From Rosa chinensis (taxonomy: Eukaryota > Streptophyta > Magnoliopsida > Rosales > Rosaceae): a DNA stretch of 64,000 nt. The notes beneath the pieces are model-generated. The model saw only the letters and a list, made by a program, of their open reading frames with translations, was not told where the DNA came from and made no database searches. The translations under genes were made by a program, and so were the position numbers. Positions 43,105 through 55,486 of the stretch are shown piece by piece. The stretch lies in contig NC_037094.1 of the NCBI RefSeq assembly GCF_002994745.2, forward strand, positions 13,577,001-13,641,000. The letters run 5' to 3'. Every line of letters starts with the position of its first letter. Positions within the stretch are counted from its first letter, which is position 1.

Positions 43105-45405
43105 CTACAATCGTGGGAGTTCAGATAACTTTCTCAATCCGATGCTCTTCACATGTTTCTCGAAGGTGGATTTAGGTAGCGACTTAGTGAATAAGTCCGC
43201 TACATTATCCTCTGATCGGATTTGATTCACTTCAATCTTTAGAAGTGCTTGTTGTTGCTGATTATAAAAGAATTTAGGCGATATATGCTTGGTGTTGTCA
43301 CCCTTGATGAAACCTAACTTCATTTGCTCAATACAAGCTGCATTATCCTCATAAATGCATGTAGGTTCATCTGTGGTAGACTTCAAACCACAACTTCCTT
43401 GAATATGTCTAATTACAGACCTTAGCCATATGCATTCACGCACGGTTTCATGTAGAGCAATAATCTCTGCATGATTTGAGGAAGTAGCAACAAGGGTCTG
43501 CTTTGTAGACCACCAAGATATCGTAGTGCTTCCCATGGTAAAGACATAACCCGTTTGGGAGCGACCTTTGTGAGGGTCAGAGAGGTACCCTGCATCAGCA
43601 AAACCCATCAAACCATCATTTTCATTTTGATGGAGGGGGATAGGGTGAGGCCGGCCACCCATGGTGGTGGTGGCGGCATTGGCGGCAACATGGCCGGCCA
43701 ATTTGTCATGGTGGACGGTGGCACCATGCCTAATGGGGTCCGATCCCATTCTTCCGTCATTCCTCTTCTCTCTGTAGGGATAAAATAGGCCCATATCAAT
43801 CGTACCTCTTAGGTATCAAAAGATTGTCTTTACACCAATCCAATGGCGGCGTGTTGGCGCAGAGCTATGTCTAGCTAACAAGTTCACTGCGAAGGAGATG
43901 TTCGGTCTTGTGCATTGAGGTAAGTACAATAATGCGCCTATTGCACTTAAATAGGGCACTTCGGCCTCTAATGCTTCTTCGTCCTCATCATTTGGACGAA
44001 ATGGATCTTTTCCGGGTTCAAGACTATGACCGATCATGGGAGTACTCACAGGCTTTGCTTTATTTTCATTAAAGCGCCTTAGAATTTTCTGAGTATATCC
44101 AGACTGATGGATCAAAATCCCATCACTACGGTGCTCGAGTTCTAAACCGAGACAAAACAGTGTTTTCCCAAGATCTTTCATCTCAAATTCGGATTTCAAG
44201 TATTTAGCAGTTTCCTTTAACTCATCTAGAGTTCCAATTAGGTTCATGTCATCAACATAAACTGCTACGATTGCAAATCCGGAACTTGTTCTTTTAATGA
44301 ACACGCATGGGCATATTTCATTATTAATATATCCATTCCCAATCAAGTAGTCACTTAGACGGTTATACCACATCCGTCCGGATTGTTTTAATCCATATAG
44401 TGAGCGTTTTAATCTTATTGAAAACGTGCTCCGTGGTTTAGAGCCACTTGATTTGGGTAATTGAAGTCCATCTGGAACCTTCATATATATCTCTGAATCT
44501 AGATCCCCATAGACATATGCTGTAACCACATCCATAAGCTGCATGTCAAGTTTTTCGGAGGAAACTACCAAACTGACAAGGTAGCGGAACGTTATAACGT
44601 CCATTACGGGAGAATATGTCTCCTCGTAGTCGATTCCAGGGCGTTGTGAGAAACCTTGCGCCACGAGGCGGGCTTTATATCTAACCACCTCATTTTTCTC
44701 ATTACGCTTTCTAACAAAGACTCATTTATGGCCAACAGGTTTTACATCTGGTGGTGTCTGCGTTATAGGCCCAAATACCTGTCTCTTTGCTAGTGAGTCC
44801 AATTCAGCCTGGATCGCATCTTTCCATTTAGGCCAATCCGCTCTTCGTTGACATTCTTCGACAGAGCGAGATTCGATATCATCATATTCTATGATTCCTT
44901 TTGCAACATGATATGCAAATGCATCATCAATTGCCATAGAATTTCTATCCATCATCTCATGTACACTAGTGTAATTCATGGAGATCTCTCTATTCTCTGG
45001 AGTTGGTTCTGACATTGGAGCGTCCCCCAATGAATTCTCTTGGACATAACCATAATCCGGAATATTCTCATGAGATGGATTATTTACATCGATGATTAAT
45101 GGATTATTTTGTGCCAAACTCGCTTTCTTTCTTGGGCGAGAATCCATCGAACCTATTGGCCTCCCGCGCTTCCTGGCAGGAGCCATGGGCCTAGCCACAA
45201 CGTCACTACCACTGTGGACGTTGGCGCCATGCTCAAGTGCCCTTGAGGTGGCGTCATGTCCTCTAATTTTAGGGACATCAATCCTTGCAGGCACATTTGC
45301 AGCAGGTATGTGTGATCTCGTCACTTTAGCGATATCAGAAAATGCATCAGGCATCGATTCTGCTATGTTATGAAGATCAAGAATTCTCCGCACTTCAATT
45401 TCGGA
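43105..45405 (-). pseudogene. Copia B reverse transcriptase and RNase H, with stops
   Basis: It has the same domains as copy A (AVYVDDMNLIG, GFADAGYLSDPHKG, SSNHAEIIALHE). In-frame stops include a TGA replacing the Trp in GHKWVF near 44720, a TGA near 43810 and a TGA near 45417 at the integrase junction. The linker to RNase H has a longer insert than A. Confidence 0.9.
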
Positions 45406-45504
45406 CTGTGCGGTTCAGGGATCAAGATTAGACAGAGTGGGGACAGACCACGACAATTCCTGTCGTTCCTGTTGAACATTGATGTTCTTATCTCTCCCTA
45501 ACAA

Positions 45505-46794
45505 CTAGAAGACTGTCTCATCGAAGTGACAATCCGCAAATCTAGTGGTAAAGAGATCTCCTGTCAAGGGTTCTATGTAGCGGATAATCATTGGAGAATC
45601 ATATCCAACATAAATGCCTAATCGTCGTTGAGGACCCATTTTGGTGCGCTGTGGCGGCGCAATTGGCACATAAACTGCACACCCAAATATGCGTAAGTGT
45701 GAGACATCAGGCTTATACCCAGTCACCATCTGTGACGCAGAAAAGGGTTGAGTGGCAGTGGGCCCCAGACGAATAAGCACAGCTGCATGCAATATTGCAT
45801 AGCCCCAAGCAGAAATAGGGAGATTGGTGCGCATTACCAATGCCCTAGCGACCATTTGTAGTCGTTTAATGGCGGCTTCTGCGAGACCATTTTGGGTGTG
45901 AACATGAGGAATTGGATGTTCAACTTCTATCCCAATGGACATGCAATAATCATCAAAAGTCTTTGATGTAAACTCCCCAGCATTGTCTAATCTTATAGAC
46001 TTAATAGGATGATCAGGGTGGTGAGCCCTCAACTTAATAATCTGTGCTAGGAGTTTAGCAAATGCAGCGTTCCTAGTGGACAATAGCATGACATGTGACC
46101 AGCGTGTCGATGCATCAACCAACACCATAAAATATCGAAATGGTCCGCATGGTGGTTGAATAGGTCCACAAATATCACATTGGATTCTTTGCAAGAATGG
46201 TATATTTTCTTTAGTGTCCTTTGCATAGGATGGTCTCAATCCTAATTTTGCTAAAGAGCAGGCTTTGCAGAATGAATGATGGGCTTTAGAAACAACCAAT
46301 GAGGATTTTGGTTGAGCCACGAAGTCACAATTGACTTTAGAAGTAAAATTTGGAGATGAAGGAGCCTTGGTGGCGTCAATGCCACCCTGATGCCCCAGGG
46401 GGATGGCGGCGCCAGCCAAGGGTGGCCAGATATGGGGGTGAACGGCGCCGTGAGGCGCAGGGACTCCTTCGGTGTCCAAAAACAGACTTTTACTTCATTT
46501 CGTTCTGAAAAATGGATGTCCGTGTGAAGTCTTTAATATACGGATCATCATATCACGACCTGGATGTCCCAAACGGTCGTGCCAAAGCCTATATGTGTCA
46601 GAATCCCATAAATCCTCTCTCATAACATGATTGGATTCAATTATTCGAATAGTGGTTGCATACAACCCACTAGATCGACACATAAGTTTCTCTAAGACTC
46701 TTTTATTTCCGTAGTCATTAGAGGTGATGCAAAGGAACTCATGTCCATTATCACAATGCGTTTCCACATGAAAACCATTGGCTCTTATATCTTT
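45505..46794 (-). pseudogene. Copia B integrase, protease lost
   Basis: The HDRLGHPGRDMM zinc motif, CDICGPI, RLDNAGEF and NGLAEAAIKR are kept. A longer linker (about 46290-46490) is shared with copy C but not A and holds a TGA near 46492. Upstream of METHCDNGHEF the region coding DSGTT is deleted, joining integrase to spacer at about 46795. Confidence 0.88.
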
Positions 46795-47106
46795 TAAGTA
46801 ATCGATACTTTATTAATAATAGCCAATGATTACATCAAAGTTTCGTGACCATAATCTAATCCAAAGTAAAATCAAACATTAGACAAATTGTAGTCACTCA
46901 ATTCGTTCGGTAATTCCAATTAAATATGACCAGGGAAGTAGAGAGAGATGTCGGTGGAGCGAAGCTCTCTTAAATACCACTAATCTCAATTACTTTCCTA
47001 GACATCATACTTAATTGAGTACGCCTAGAGGAAAAGAGATAATCCAATAAGTCATTTTATGGATTAAGGCATAATTGCCATTACATAATTCTTGGAAATT
47101 AAAAGA

Positions 47107-47810
47107 CTATTCTAAATGAAAATCTGCGGCATTCTATTTTCATCGCCATATTTAAAGTCTTTTATAGCTCGATATCTTGATTACCATTTATCAGGTACTC
47201 CATAAAATACCATGAAGATGATGCTCTCTTGATTGAGATGTATTGACACAATACATATGGTCCCTAGGACCAATGGCGTTGGAATAGTGCAACCATGGCC
47301 AAAAGTGGCGCCATGGTGTCCAACCCTATACCCTCAACATCATGACTCCTATGGTCATGTTAGGGTCTTCTCAATCAATTTGTTCGTTTGTGTTTTTCAC
47401 AATCATGCATCAATAATATGATGTAGAGAGCCTCCGAACAATATTTCATAACTCTTTCAAAGTTTAGAGAAGCGGATATTATTCCATTATGCTTCTAAGT
47501 CCGGAAAATTGTGAATGTTACTAAAACGTTCACGAGGCGCAACCCAAAGGTTGTTAGTGTTATCCTCATTCATGTACTCAAACTGGAGGGTCATCTTCAT
47601 GTGGCGCTTCATCAGGGTAAATGCCCTGGAATTATCTATCTCAGATTGAGCACCTTGAGTGGTTCTTTTAGAACAAGACTCCTGGATTGTAGGCAATAAA
47701 TCAAGGGCAATTAGGTGGAGCTCAACATTTTGAGTCCACATGAAAATTCCGTGCCCGTAGAATCCAATAGAGTAAAATCGAGCTCGTTCAAGTCTTACAT
47801 CCTAAAAAGG
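47107..47810 (-). pseudogene. Copia B gag remnant
   Basis: Only ends of gag are recognisable: a C-terminal piece near 47110-47160 and an N-terminal piece with RAFTLMKRHMKMTLQFEYMNE near 47487-47741. About 300 bp between them do not match gag of A or C. Confidence 0.75.
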
Positions 47811-47957
47811 AAAGCAAGAACGTATTAGTTTCGGAGTCAATGCTTCCACGAAAACTAATATGAGATTTCTGAGCAGTAATGCTACCAAGAAATCGATTTC
47901 CAAGAAATTTGGATTAGACCGAAACAATGATGTTTGAATGGTCAAAATAGATGCTCA

Positions 47958-48083
47958 CGAACGCTCTTAGTCTGTAGCTTACGAATGCTCTTAGTTCGTT
48001 AAATCGATGCTTACGGACGCTCTTAGTCCGAAGTCTTACGAACGCTCTTAGTTCGTTAATTGCGTGAATCCCCACGATTCCGC
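47958..48083 (-). other. Stem-loop array in the copia B leader
   Basis: Four stems with the loop GCTCTTA start at 47958, 47982, 48014 and 48039, and the GCG.GAAT..ATTC.CGC stem is at 48062-48083. The stems are CGAAC/GTCTG (one mismatch), CGAAT/GTTCG, CGGAC/GTCCG and CGAAC/GTTCG. Confidence 0.78.
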
Positions 48084-48647
48084 TTTTCAAGAATCGAACC
48101 CACGTTATAAGAAAGGTGGGATGTAGAAGAAGAGAGGTTGCAAGTCCCTGAAGAAAAAGAAGTAATATTAATTTCGAAATATAGGAACTTCAAAACTTAC
48201 TCTTTTGAATACTTACTTGTTGAAATTCGGAACAGATTCTCTTCTGAGAAGCTTGCACTTCGATTGGTGTACATATCTCAATATAACTCCAATAAGGCTG
48301 AAATTCGGAGGTTAGATGAAAGAGACAGAGACGAACAACTTTGATGAATAAAGTTTTTCGATGTGAGCTTCCAAACTAGACGTTTCGAGGCTTACAAGAA
48401 GACAGATGTGCACAGGAACGGGAAAAAGATGCAGTGGGTGTGTGTTGGCTTGTTTGCGCAGCAGGGATGCTTCTGTGGCAGCAGGCTGGAACGCAGGGCT
48501 GCAGGGAGGGGGCAGCAGGGGCTGCTATGCAAGTTGCAAACGCACGGGCGCGCGGGCTGCAGCGAAGGCTCGGCTAGCTCGGGCTAGGGGCTGCTTTGTG
48601 AATGAGTTTTGGTTTTCTGTTTTGTGGTTAGAGTCGTGCTGATAACG

Positions 48648-48857
48648 TGTTTAAGGAAAAAGAGATTCGAGAGAAATTGTAGAGAGAATTGTGTGTCATA
48701 TTATTGAGAATAGGAGCCTTATATATAGGGAATACAAAGTACTAGTTCTAATGTTACAAGGAATACCAATCCGTATAGGATTGGGAAATCTAGAACCTTC
48801 TCTCCTATTCCTACTCCTAGTTTGATAAGGCACACTAAACTTGATTTTCCTTCAACA
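48648..48857 (-). repeat. 5' LTR of copia B (210 bp)
   Basis: It matches the partner LTR at 42697-42906 except for two bases. The primer site ATCAGCACG lies just inside at about 48635-48645. Confidence 0.93.
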
Positions 48858-48862
48858 CCATT

Positions 48863-49217
48863 AGCATTGTAATAAATCAAGTACATTATGTGAGTTTTCA
48901 AGAACGTATTTGCCGGATGTTGAAATTTGCCTAGATGTTGATCAGTTTGGTCATACCCTGCACTTGATTCATTTATACAAGGTTATCGTTTAGCAATATC
49001 TTAACATGGTTCCTCCTTTACATCTCAATTGTTGTATTAAAATTTAAAAGGACTACCAGTTTCGGATAGATAATCTATGACTAATATTTATTAGCAAAGT
49101 TCTTCAGTTTAGATCTCTGTATGCAATATTTTTGTTGAAAGAAAAATGTATTGACTACTAAATTGTATTACATATGATTCACAAGTGTACATGTGAGACT
49201 ATTGTGTCTAAGAAATT
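48863..49217. other. AT-rich intergenic stretch, nothing recognised
   Basis: It continues the sequence 3' of the ABCC gene after the copia B target duplication. No frame or repeat is seen. Confidence 0.6.
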
Positions 49218-49830
49218 TGCATTGCCGATTCAGAAATGATTGATAGCTACACCCACAAAATTATTGAGCACAGACCCACTCCAAAGGTTTCCGCTGTGTT
49301 CTTCAACATGACTGACAGATAGGAGCCCATGTACCATCTCTATAAACCTTCTACGGTAGTTAAACTTGACTAGCTACTATGCCTTTACCAGCATTATTTT
49401 CAACAATAAGTCTCTTTTTGTTTCTTTTGATTTTGTCGGGGGCGCTTTGCAGTGGTGCAAAAACCACTACATCTCCGGCTCTGCCCCCTTAAAGCCACCG
49501 TGTTAGAACATTCTTTTTGGTTGTTTGGGTTACTAGCATAAATTAACCAAATTTGCTTAGAACCACCTCGTTTGCAAAGGACAAGCCATGGGGCAACACA
49601 ATCACATTATTTGTACGTGGGTCATAGCGCATTAGCCTCCCAGTTCTTCCAGTTTGGTTTGCAAAGTTGACTGACTATTCCCATTGCCTTCTTGGTTAAC
49701 CGTGCTACTGTCTGTGAAATACATAGTGCCTGTGAGGGGACTAATCTCCAAGGCATTTACAATTTACAAAGCGCAAAGGGGCTCCCGGCGGAAGTGGCAG
49801 TCTGTTGGGCTAGCCCACCACCAAAGTAAT
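49218..49830 (-). pseudogene. Strictosidine-synthase-like protein, C-terminal fragment
   Basis: Minus-strand translation in shifting frames gives NALEISPLTGTMYFTDSS (near 49705-49760), RLMRYDPRTNNVIVLPHGLS with FANEVVLSK (49550-49640), GDVVVFAPLQSAPDKIKRN (49410-49480) and VEEHSGNLWSGSV (49265-49305). This is the order of the strictosidine-synthase-like six-blade propeller C-terminus. Several frameshifts and stops break it. The family includes many plant proteins without strictosidine synthase activity. Confidence 0.78.
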
Positions 49831-50086
49831 CGTCTAGTTTTGGGATAAAACTTGAGACTAATTGGCCTCCCACATATTGTTCGTTGGCTTTGTTGTCGAG
49901 CCATTGCATAATATATTAATATTTTTGTCCCAAACCACTTCAACTAATTTCCAAGCCACTTGAATAATACGACAACACTTTCCGGTCCAAGTACGGCAGG
50001 ATGCATATTCTCGTGTTTTTTTTTTTTTTTTTTGAGAAAGTAATCTCGTGGTTGTTTAAGTCACTAATGGAATTAGATTCTCCTAG
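49831..50086. other. Intergenic, T-run near 50017
   Basis: The left part may still be strictosidine-synthase-like sequence, but it is too eroded to assign. Confidence 0.5.
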
Positions 50087-50091
50087 GGTAA

Positions 50092-51873
50092 TGATGCGCT
50101 TTTGGGAAGCGCATAATTTAACCCTGAAATATCGTTAGTAGTATAAGTAAGTAGGGATCGTTCTATTCCGGGGATTGAGGGTACACCTGTCATTGTGAAA
50201 CAAATAAAGAAAAGTATTATTTACAAAAATAAAATAAAGAATATAAATATATACAATTGTATAAACAAATAAAGAATTAAAATAATAAAGTATTATTTAC
50301 AAAAATAAAATAAAGAATAGAAATATATACAAGTAACAAAATAAAAAGGGAGGGGGGTTTAATTATAGAATTGAAAATTAAGATAAATAAAATAAAGAAA
50401 ATGTAAAAACATATATATAAGGGTGGATCGCAAGGAACAAAGATCAAAACCACATCCATATGCAAGAAATCCAATTACAATTCCTATAGTTGATTTTAAA
50501 TGTCATGAGAGAGGAGTTGATCATGTGAAACATTCGAAAGCAAATGATTTCCCATATTTTACTTTTCAATGCTAATTAACCTAAGCGAAAGCACCTAGAT
50601 TAATCCTATCAAACATGCAATCAAGCCCTAGAAAGCTAGTCAATCATGACATGTTCAACGCATTAGACATAGAGAAAGGCTATCAACTCAAGTGTACAAC
50701 TTAGTATGGAAAAGTCCACCTAATTGCAATCCTCTTTAATTAAATTCGGTCTTTGCACAAAACCTTTACTACTTTGATTCAAGTTTACACAAAACGAAAA
50801 GTCGATTTCATGTTCTTAAACCTAGCACCAATTATATCAAAACCCTAAGTGTTTGCAACCACATAAGATTAAAATACAAAAGTTTTCTATCATGCAAATT
50901 TAATTAAACAAACCTACATAAGCAACATAAAATCAACATATAGAAATCACAACTTTATCTCAAAACATATAAACGGGCTTTAAACTTTGCCCTTAACATT
51001 ATTTGTTAACTAGAATTCATAGTTCTACAAATCTAAACAAAGAAAACCAAAAGAAATTACAAGGAAAAAGATAGAATTACACCATGAAGGGAGTGGATGA
51101 TGAGAGCTTGAGACGTTGATCTTGAATCTTTAAAGCAAGACTTCACTATCACGGCACAAGGTGGATGATGACGGCTAGGAGGCTTCATGACTTCTTCTTC
51201 TCTTCTTCTCTTTGCTTAAAAATGCAGAAACTTAAAACTAGAGAATGGAGAGAAAAATGGAAAGGAAATGGAGAGACAAAGAAGATGAGATGGATGAAGG
51301 AATTGGTGACTAAGGAAAATGGAGAGGAAATGGTGAGACAAGAAGATGAAATGGATGAAGGAATTTTATTTTGAGAGTGAGAGGAGAAGTGTATTTATAG
51401 CCCAAAAAATGATGAATGGAGGGTGGAGATGAACATAAATGAAAGGCTAGATATGTTAGACAAATTTGTAAAAAATATCTTCCCACTTGTTTATCACTTG
51501 TTCAACTTGAATTGATTTTCCTCCTCAAGATTTTCCACTTGCTTGCAACTTTGATTTTCCTCCTCAAGATTTTCCACTTGCTTGCAACTTTGATTTTCCT
51601 CCTCAAGATTTTCCACTTGCTTGGAGGTCCTAAAAATAGAAACTAATAAGAAAAATAGAAACTTTCCTAAAATGAAAAATGGCAACTTTCCTAAACTGAA
51701 AATGGAAACTTACTAAAAATGATAAATAGAAACTACAAAAATATAAATTTTCTACAAATAGGAACTTTCCCAATCAAAGAATGGAAACTTTCCTAAACAG
51801 GGTTTTAATAAGGAAATAACGTAAGAAATGTAGGGAAATGCAGTTAAAACGTCGCATTAAAATGCTCCTATCA
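50092..51873 (-). mobile_element. Solo LTR of the WUS-carrying family (1782 bp)
   Basis: It has the same ends as the LTRs at 19539 and 26457 (plus-strand TGATGCGCTTTTGGG..GCTCCTATCA) and a perfect target duplication GGTAA at 50087-50091 and 51874-51878. A TATAAATA box on the minus strand lies at 51392-51399. A short unit containing CCTCCTCAAGATTTTCCACT is repeated three times near 51515-51625, once more than in the other LTRs. The rest of the element was lost by LTR-LTR recombination. Confidence 0.94.
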
Positions 51874-52010
51874 GGTAAGCAGAAAGAAGGCGAAAGTATA
51901 AGAGAAGCTGGCCTCATGGTTTGGGCTGAGAAATATAACTGATGGTAGATTACTTGCTTGTTGCATGCAGAAACAAACAGTTCCATCTAACAAAATCAAG
52001 GGAAATTCTA

Positions 52011-52311
52011 CAGTACTTGCATGTATATGGTACACTCATTTACATATTTGACGATATTTTTGTTATCATTGTGGTAAATAGAGTTATTTTTTTGGGTAAT
52101 TTTAGTTCTATCAGAGGTAATTACTCAACCTATGATATTTTTACAAGTTTATAAACAAATTGTTGTCGATGTGGTAACTTGGTTCAATTATATGTAAATG
52201 TGTAAAACAAATGTGATAACTTTGTTGTCAATGTTGTAAATTTGGTTCAACTAAATTGTAATTTTAGTTCAATTAGATGTAAATGAGTGTATGATAAACA
52301 TCCAGGTACTT
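52011..52311. mobile_element. Probable MITE (301 bp), TA flanks
   Basis: The left end CAGTACTTGCATG and the reverse complement of the right end AAGTACCTGGATG begin an imperfect inverted repeat of about 35 bp that includes TACACTCATTTACAT. Both sides are flanked by TA. Internal AT-rich sequence has no frame. Confidence 0.65.
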
Positions 52312-52489
52312 TAGACAACCCCCAAAATCAATACATATACCCGAGAAGCCGATTGGATATATAGCTAGCTAAATAAAATTCTTCCCTAAACGCTGAAGCC
52401 ATGGAGGCCCTTATGAATGCACATCGATCTGCCCAAGTAGTTTAGTTTTTTGAACCCTAGAAGTCGAGGCCGGCATAGAATTCTTTCTG

Positions 52490-52877
52490 CATTGTAAGAT
52501 ATTTCCTAATTTTCTATTATGTATCGAATTATCAATTGATACATACACATTTCTCAGATGCATTTCCGGACCTCACATATCTTTCGTGAAGGTAACAAAG
52601 GTGCTGACATCTTAGCAAATCATGGTACTACTTTAACAAGCTTAGTTTGGTGGGACGTGACTCCTCCATTCATTGTTTCGACTTGCAACAGTGATTGTTT
52701 AGGTCTTCCACAATTTCGTTTTCGTTAGCTAGTTGTTCTTTAATGTTTGGTGTGTTCTACTATGGAGGTCTTGGCTTCGTCCCCCTCTTTTTGTACCTTT
52801 TTTTTCTTTATTAACATGGGGTGATAAGAAGGTTTCTTTGCCTCTCTGATCCCTCTTTTTGAGCCCAAAAAAAAAAT
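52490..52877 (+). pseudogene. LINE 3' end, 5' truncated
   Basis: The plus-strand frame reads FRTSHIFREGNKGADILANH and VWWDVTPPFIVS, the C-terminal end of a LINE RNase H domain, with a stop at about 52726. An untranslated tail ends in a run of about 10 A at 52866-52876. It abuts the truncated 3' end of copia C. Confidence 0.78.
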
Positions 52878-52959
52878 TTGATATATACACAGTACTGTTA
52901 TTCTCATTCTCCGACAATAAGTTAAAGTTTTGTGATTGTTTAACATCCATAATATCATA

Positions 52960-53751
52960 TTGATGGAAGGGAGGAGGAGCACGGAAGGTGGCATTTTTCC
53001 TTGTGGAGTCTGATCCCACACTTCCGTTATTTCTTTTCTCTCTGTAGGGATAGAACAAGCCCATATCAATCGTACCTCTCAAGTATAGAAGGATTGTCTT
53101 TATGCCAATCCAATGGCGGCGTGTTGGCGCATAACTATGTCGAGCTAACAAGTTCACTGCGAATGAGATGTCCGGTCTTGTGCATTGAGCTAAGTACAAT
53201 AATGTGCCTATTGCACTTAGATAGGGCACTTCAGCCTCTAATAATTCTTCGTCCTCATCCATTGGACGAAACGGATCTTTTTCAGGCTCAAGACTACGAC
53301 CGATCATGGTAGTACTCACAGGCTTTGCTTTATCTTCATTAAAACACCTTAATAATTTTTAGTATATGCTGACTGATGGATCAAAATCCTATCACTACGG
53401 TGCTCGAGTTCTAGTTCAAGGCAAAACCGTGTTTTCCCAAGATCTTTCATCTCAAATTCGGATTTCAAGTACTTAGCAGTTTCCTATAACTCATCTAGAG
53501 TTCCAATTATGTTCATGTCATCGACAGAAACTGCTACAATTGCAAATCCGGAACTTGTCATCTTTATAAACACGCATGGGCATATTTCATTGTTGACATA
53601 TCCCTTCCCAATCAAGTAGTCACTTAGACGGTTATACCACATCCGTCCAGATTGTTTCAATCCATATAGTGAGCGTCTCAATCTTATTGAAAACGCTCTC
53701 CGTGGTTTAGAGTCACTTGACTTGGGTAATTGAAGTCCATATGGAACCTTC

Positions 53752-53793
<42 letters not shown>

Positions 53794-54700
53794 GAATCTA
53801 GATCCTCATAGAGATATACTGTAACCACATCCATAACCTGCATGTCAAGTTTTTCGGAAACTACCAAACTGACAAGGTAGCGGAACGTTATAACGTCCAT
53901 TATGGGAGAATATGTCTCCTAGTAGTCGATTCCAGGGCGTTGTGAGAAACCTTGCGCCACAAGGCGGGCTTTGTATCTAACAACCTCATTTTTCTCATTA
54001 CGCTTTCTAACAAAGACCTATTTATGGCCAACAGGCTTTATACTTGGGGGTGTCAGTGTTATAGGCACAAATACCTGTCTCTTTGTTAGTGAATCTAATT
54101 CAACCTGGATCGCATCTTTCCATTTAGGCCAGTTTGCTCTTCGTTGACATTCCTCAACGGAGCAAGGTTCGATATCATCGCATTCTATAATTCCTTGAGC
54201 AATAGAATATGCAAACACATCATCAAGGATAGTAGAATCTCGATTCAACGTCTCATGTACGCTAGTGTAATTCATGGAGATCTCCCTATTCCCTGGAATT
54301 GGTTCTAACATTGGAGCGTCCCCCAATGATGTCTCTTGCACATAACCATAATCCGGAATATCTTCATGAAACGGGTTATTTATGTCGATGATTAATGGAT
54401 CTTTCTATGCCTAACTCGCTTTCTTTCTCGGGGGAGAATCCATCGAACCTTTGGGCCTCTCAAGTTTCCTTGGTGGGAGCCCGGCCTGAGCCACATTGCC
54501 GTCACTATTAGTGGTGGAGGCCCCATGCCCAATACCCCTAGGGGTGGCGCCATGTCCATGATTTTTAGGGACATCAATCCTTGCAGGCACGTTTGCAGCA
54601 GGTATATGTGATCTTGTCACTTTAGAGATATTAGAAAACGCATCAGGCATAGAGTCTGCTATGTTCTGAAGATCGAGAATTCTATGCACTTCAATTTAGA
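52960..54700 (-). pseudogene. Copia C reverse transcriptase, RNase H truncated
   Basis: SLYGLKQSGRMWY and IVAVSVDDMNIIG (catalytic DD kept, Tyr changed to Ser) are visible. A (TA)n run of about 34 bp at 53757-53790 expanded inside the coding sequence and breaks the frame. The RNase H part after LFYPYREKRN is lost. A TAA near 54697 lies at the integrase junction. Confidence 0.88.
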
Positions 54701-55486
54701 ACTGTGCGGTTCGGGGATCAAGATGAGACAAAGTGGGGACAGACCACGACAATTCCTATCGTTCCTATCTCCCTTTAACGACGGGAAGACTATCTCATCA
54801 AAGTGACCATTCGCAAATCTAGTGGTAAATAGATCGTCTGTCAACGGTTCTAAATAGCGGATAATGGTTAGAGAGTCATATCCAACATAAATGCCTAATC
54901 GTCTTTGAGGACCCATTTTGGTGCGCTGTGGCGGCGCAATTGGCACATAAACTGTACACCCAAATATGCGTAAGTGTGAGACATCAGGCTCATATCTAGT
55001 AACCATCTGGGATGCAGAAAAGGGTTGAGTGGCAGTAGGCCTCAGACGAATGAGCACATCTGCATGCAATATTGCATAGCCCCAAGCAGAAACAGGGAGA
55101 TTGGTGCGCATAACCAATGCTCTAGCGACCATTTGAAGTCTTTTAATGGCAGCTTCTGCGAGACCATTTTGGGTGTGAACATGAGGAACAGGGTGTTCAA
55201 CCTCAAACCTAATGGACATTCAATAGTCATCAAATGTTTTTGATATAAACTCTCCAGCATTGTCAATACGAATTGACTTAATGGGATGATCAGGGTGGTG
55301 AGCCCTTAATTTAATGATTTGTGCTAGGAGTTTAGCAAATGTAGCATTTCTTGTGGGCAATAGCATGACATGTGACCATCGTGTCGATGCATCAACCAAC
55401 ACCATAAAATATCTAAATGGTTCGCAAGTTGGTTGAATAGGTCCACAAATATCACATTGGATTCTTTGTAAGAATGGAATATTTTC

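Larger units (their letters stand above)
42697..48857 (-). mobile_element. Ty1/copia LTR retrotransposon B, recent but defective
   Basis: The 210-bp LTRs differ at two positions by eye, and the target duplication CCATT is at 42692-42696 and 48858-48862. It inserted 121 bp after the ABCC stop codon, so in its 3' UTR or just beyond. It lacks most of gag and the protease active-site region and has several stops in pol. It must have moved with proteins supplied in trans. Confidence 0.95.
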
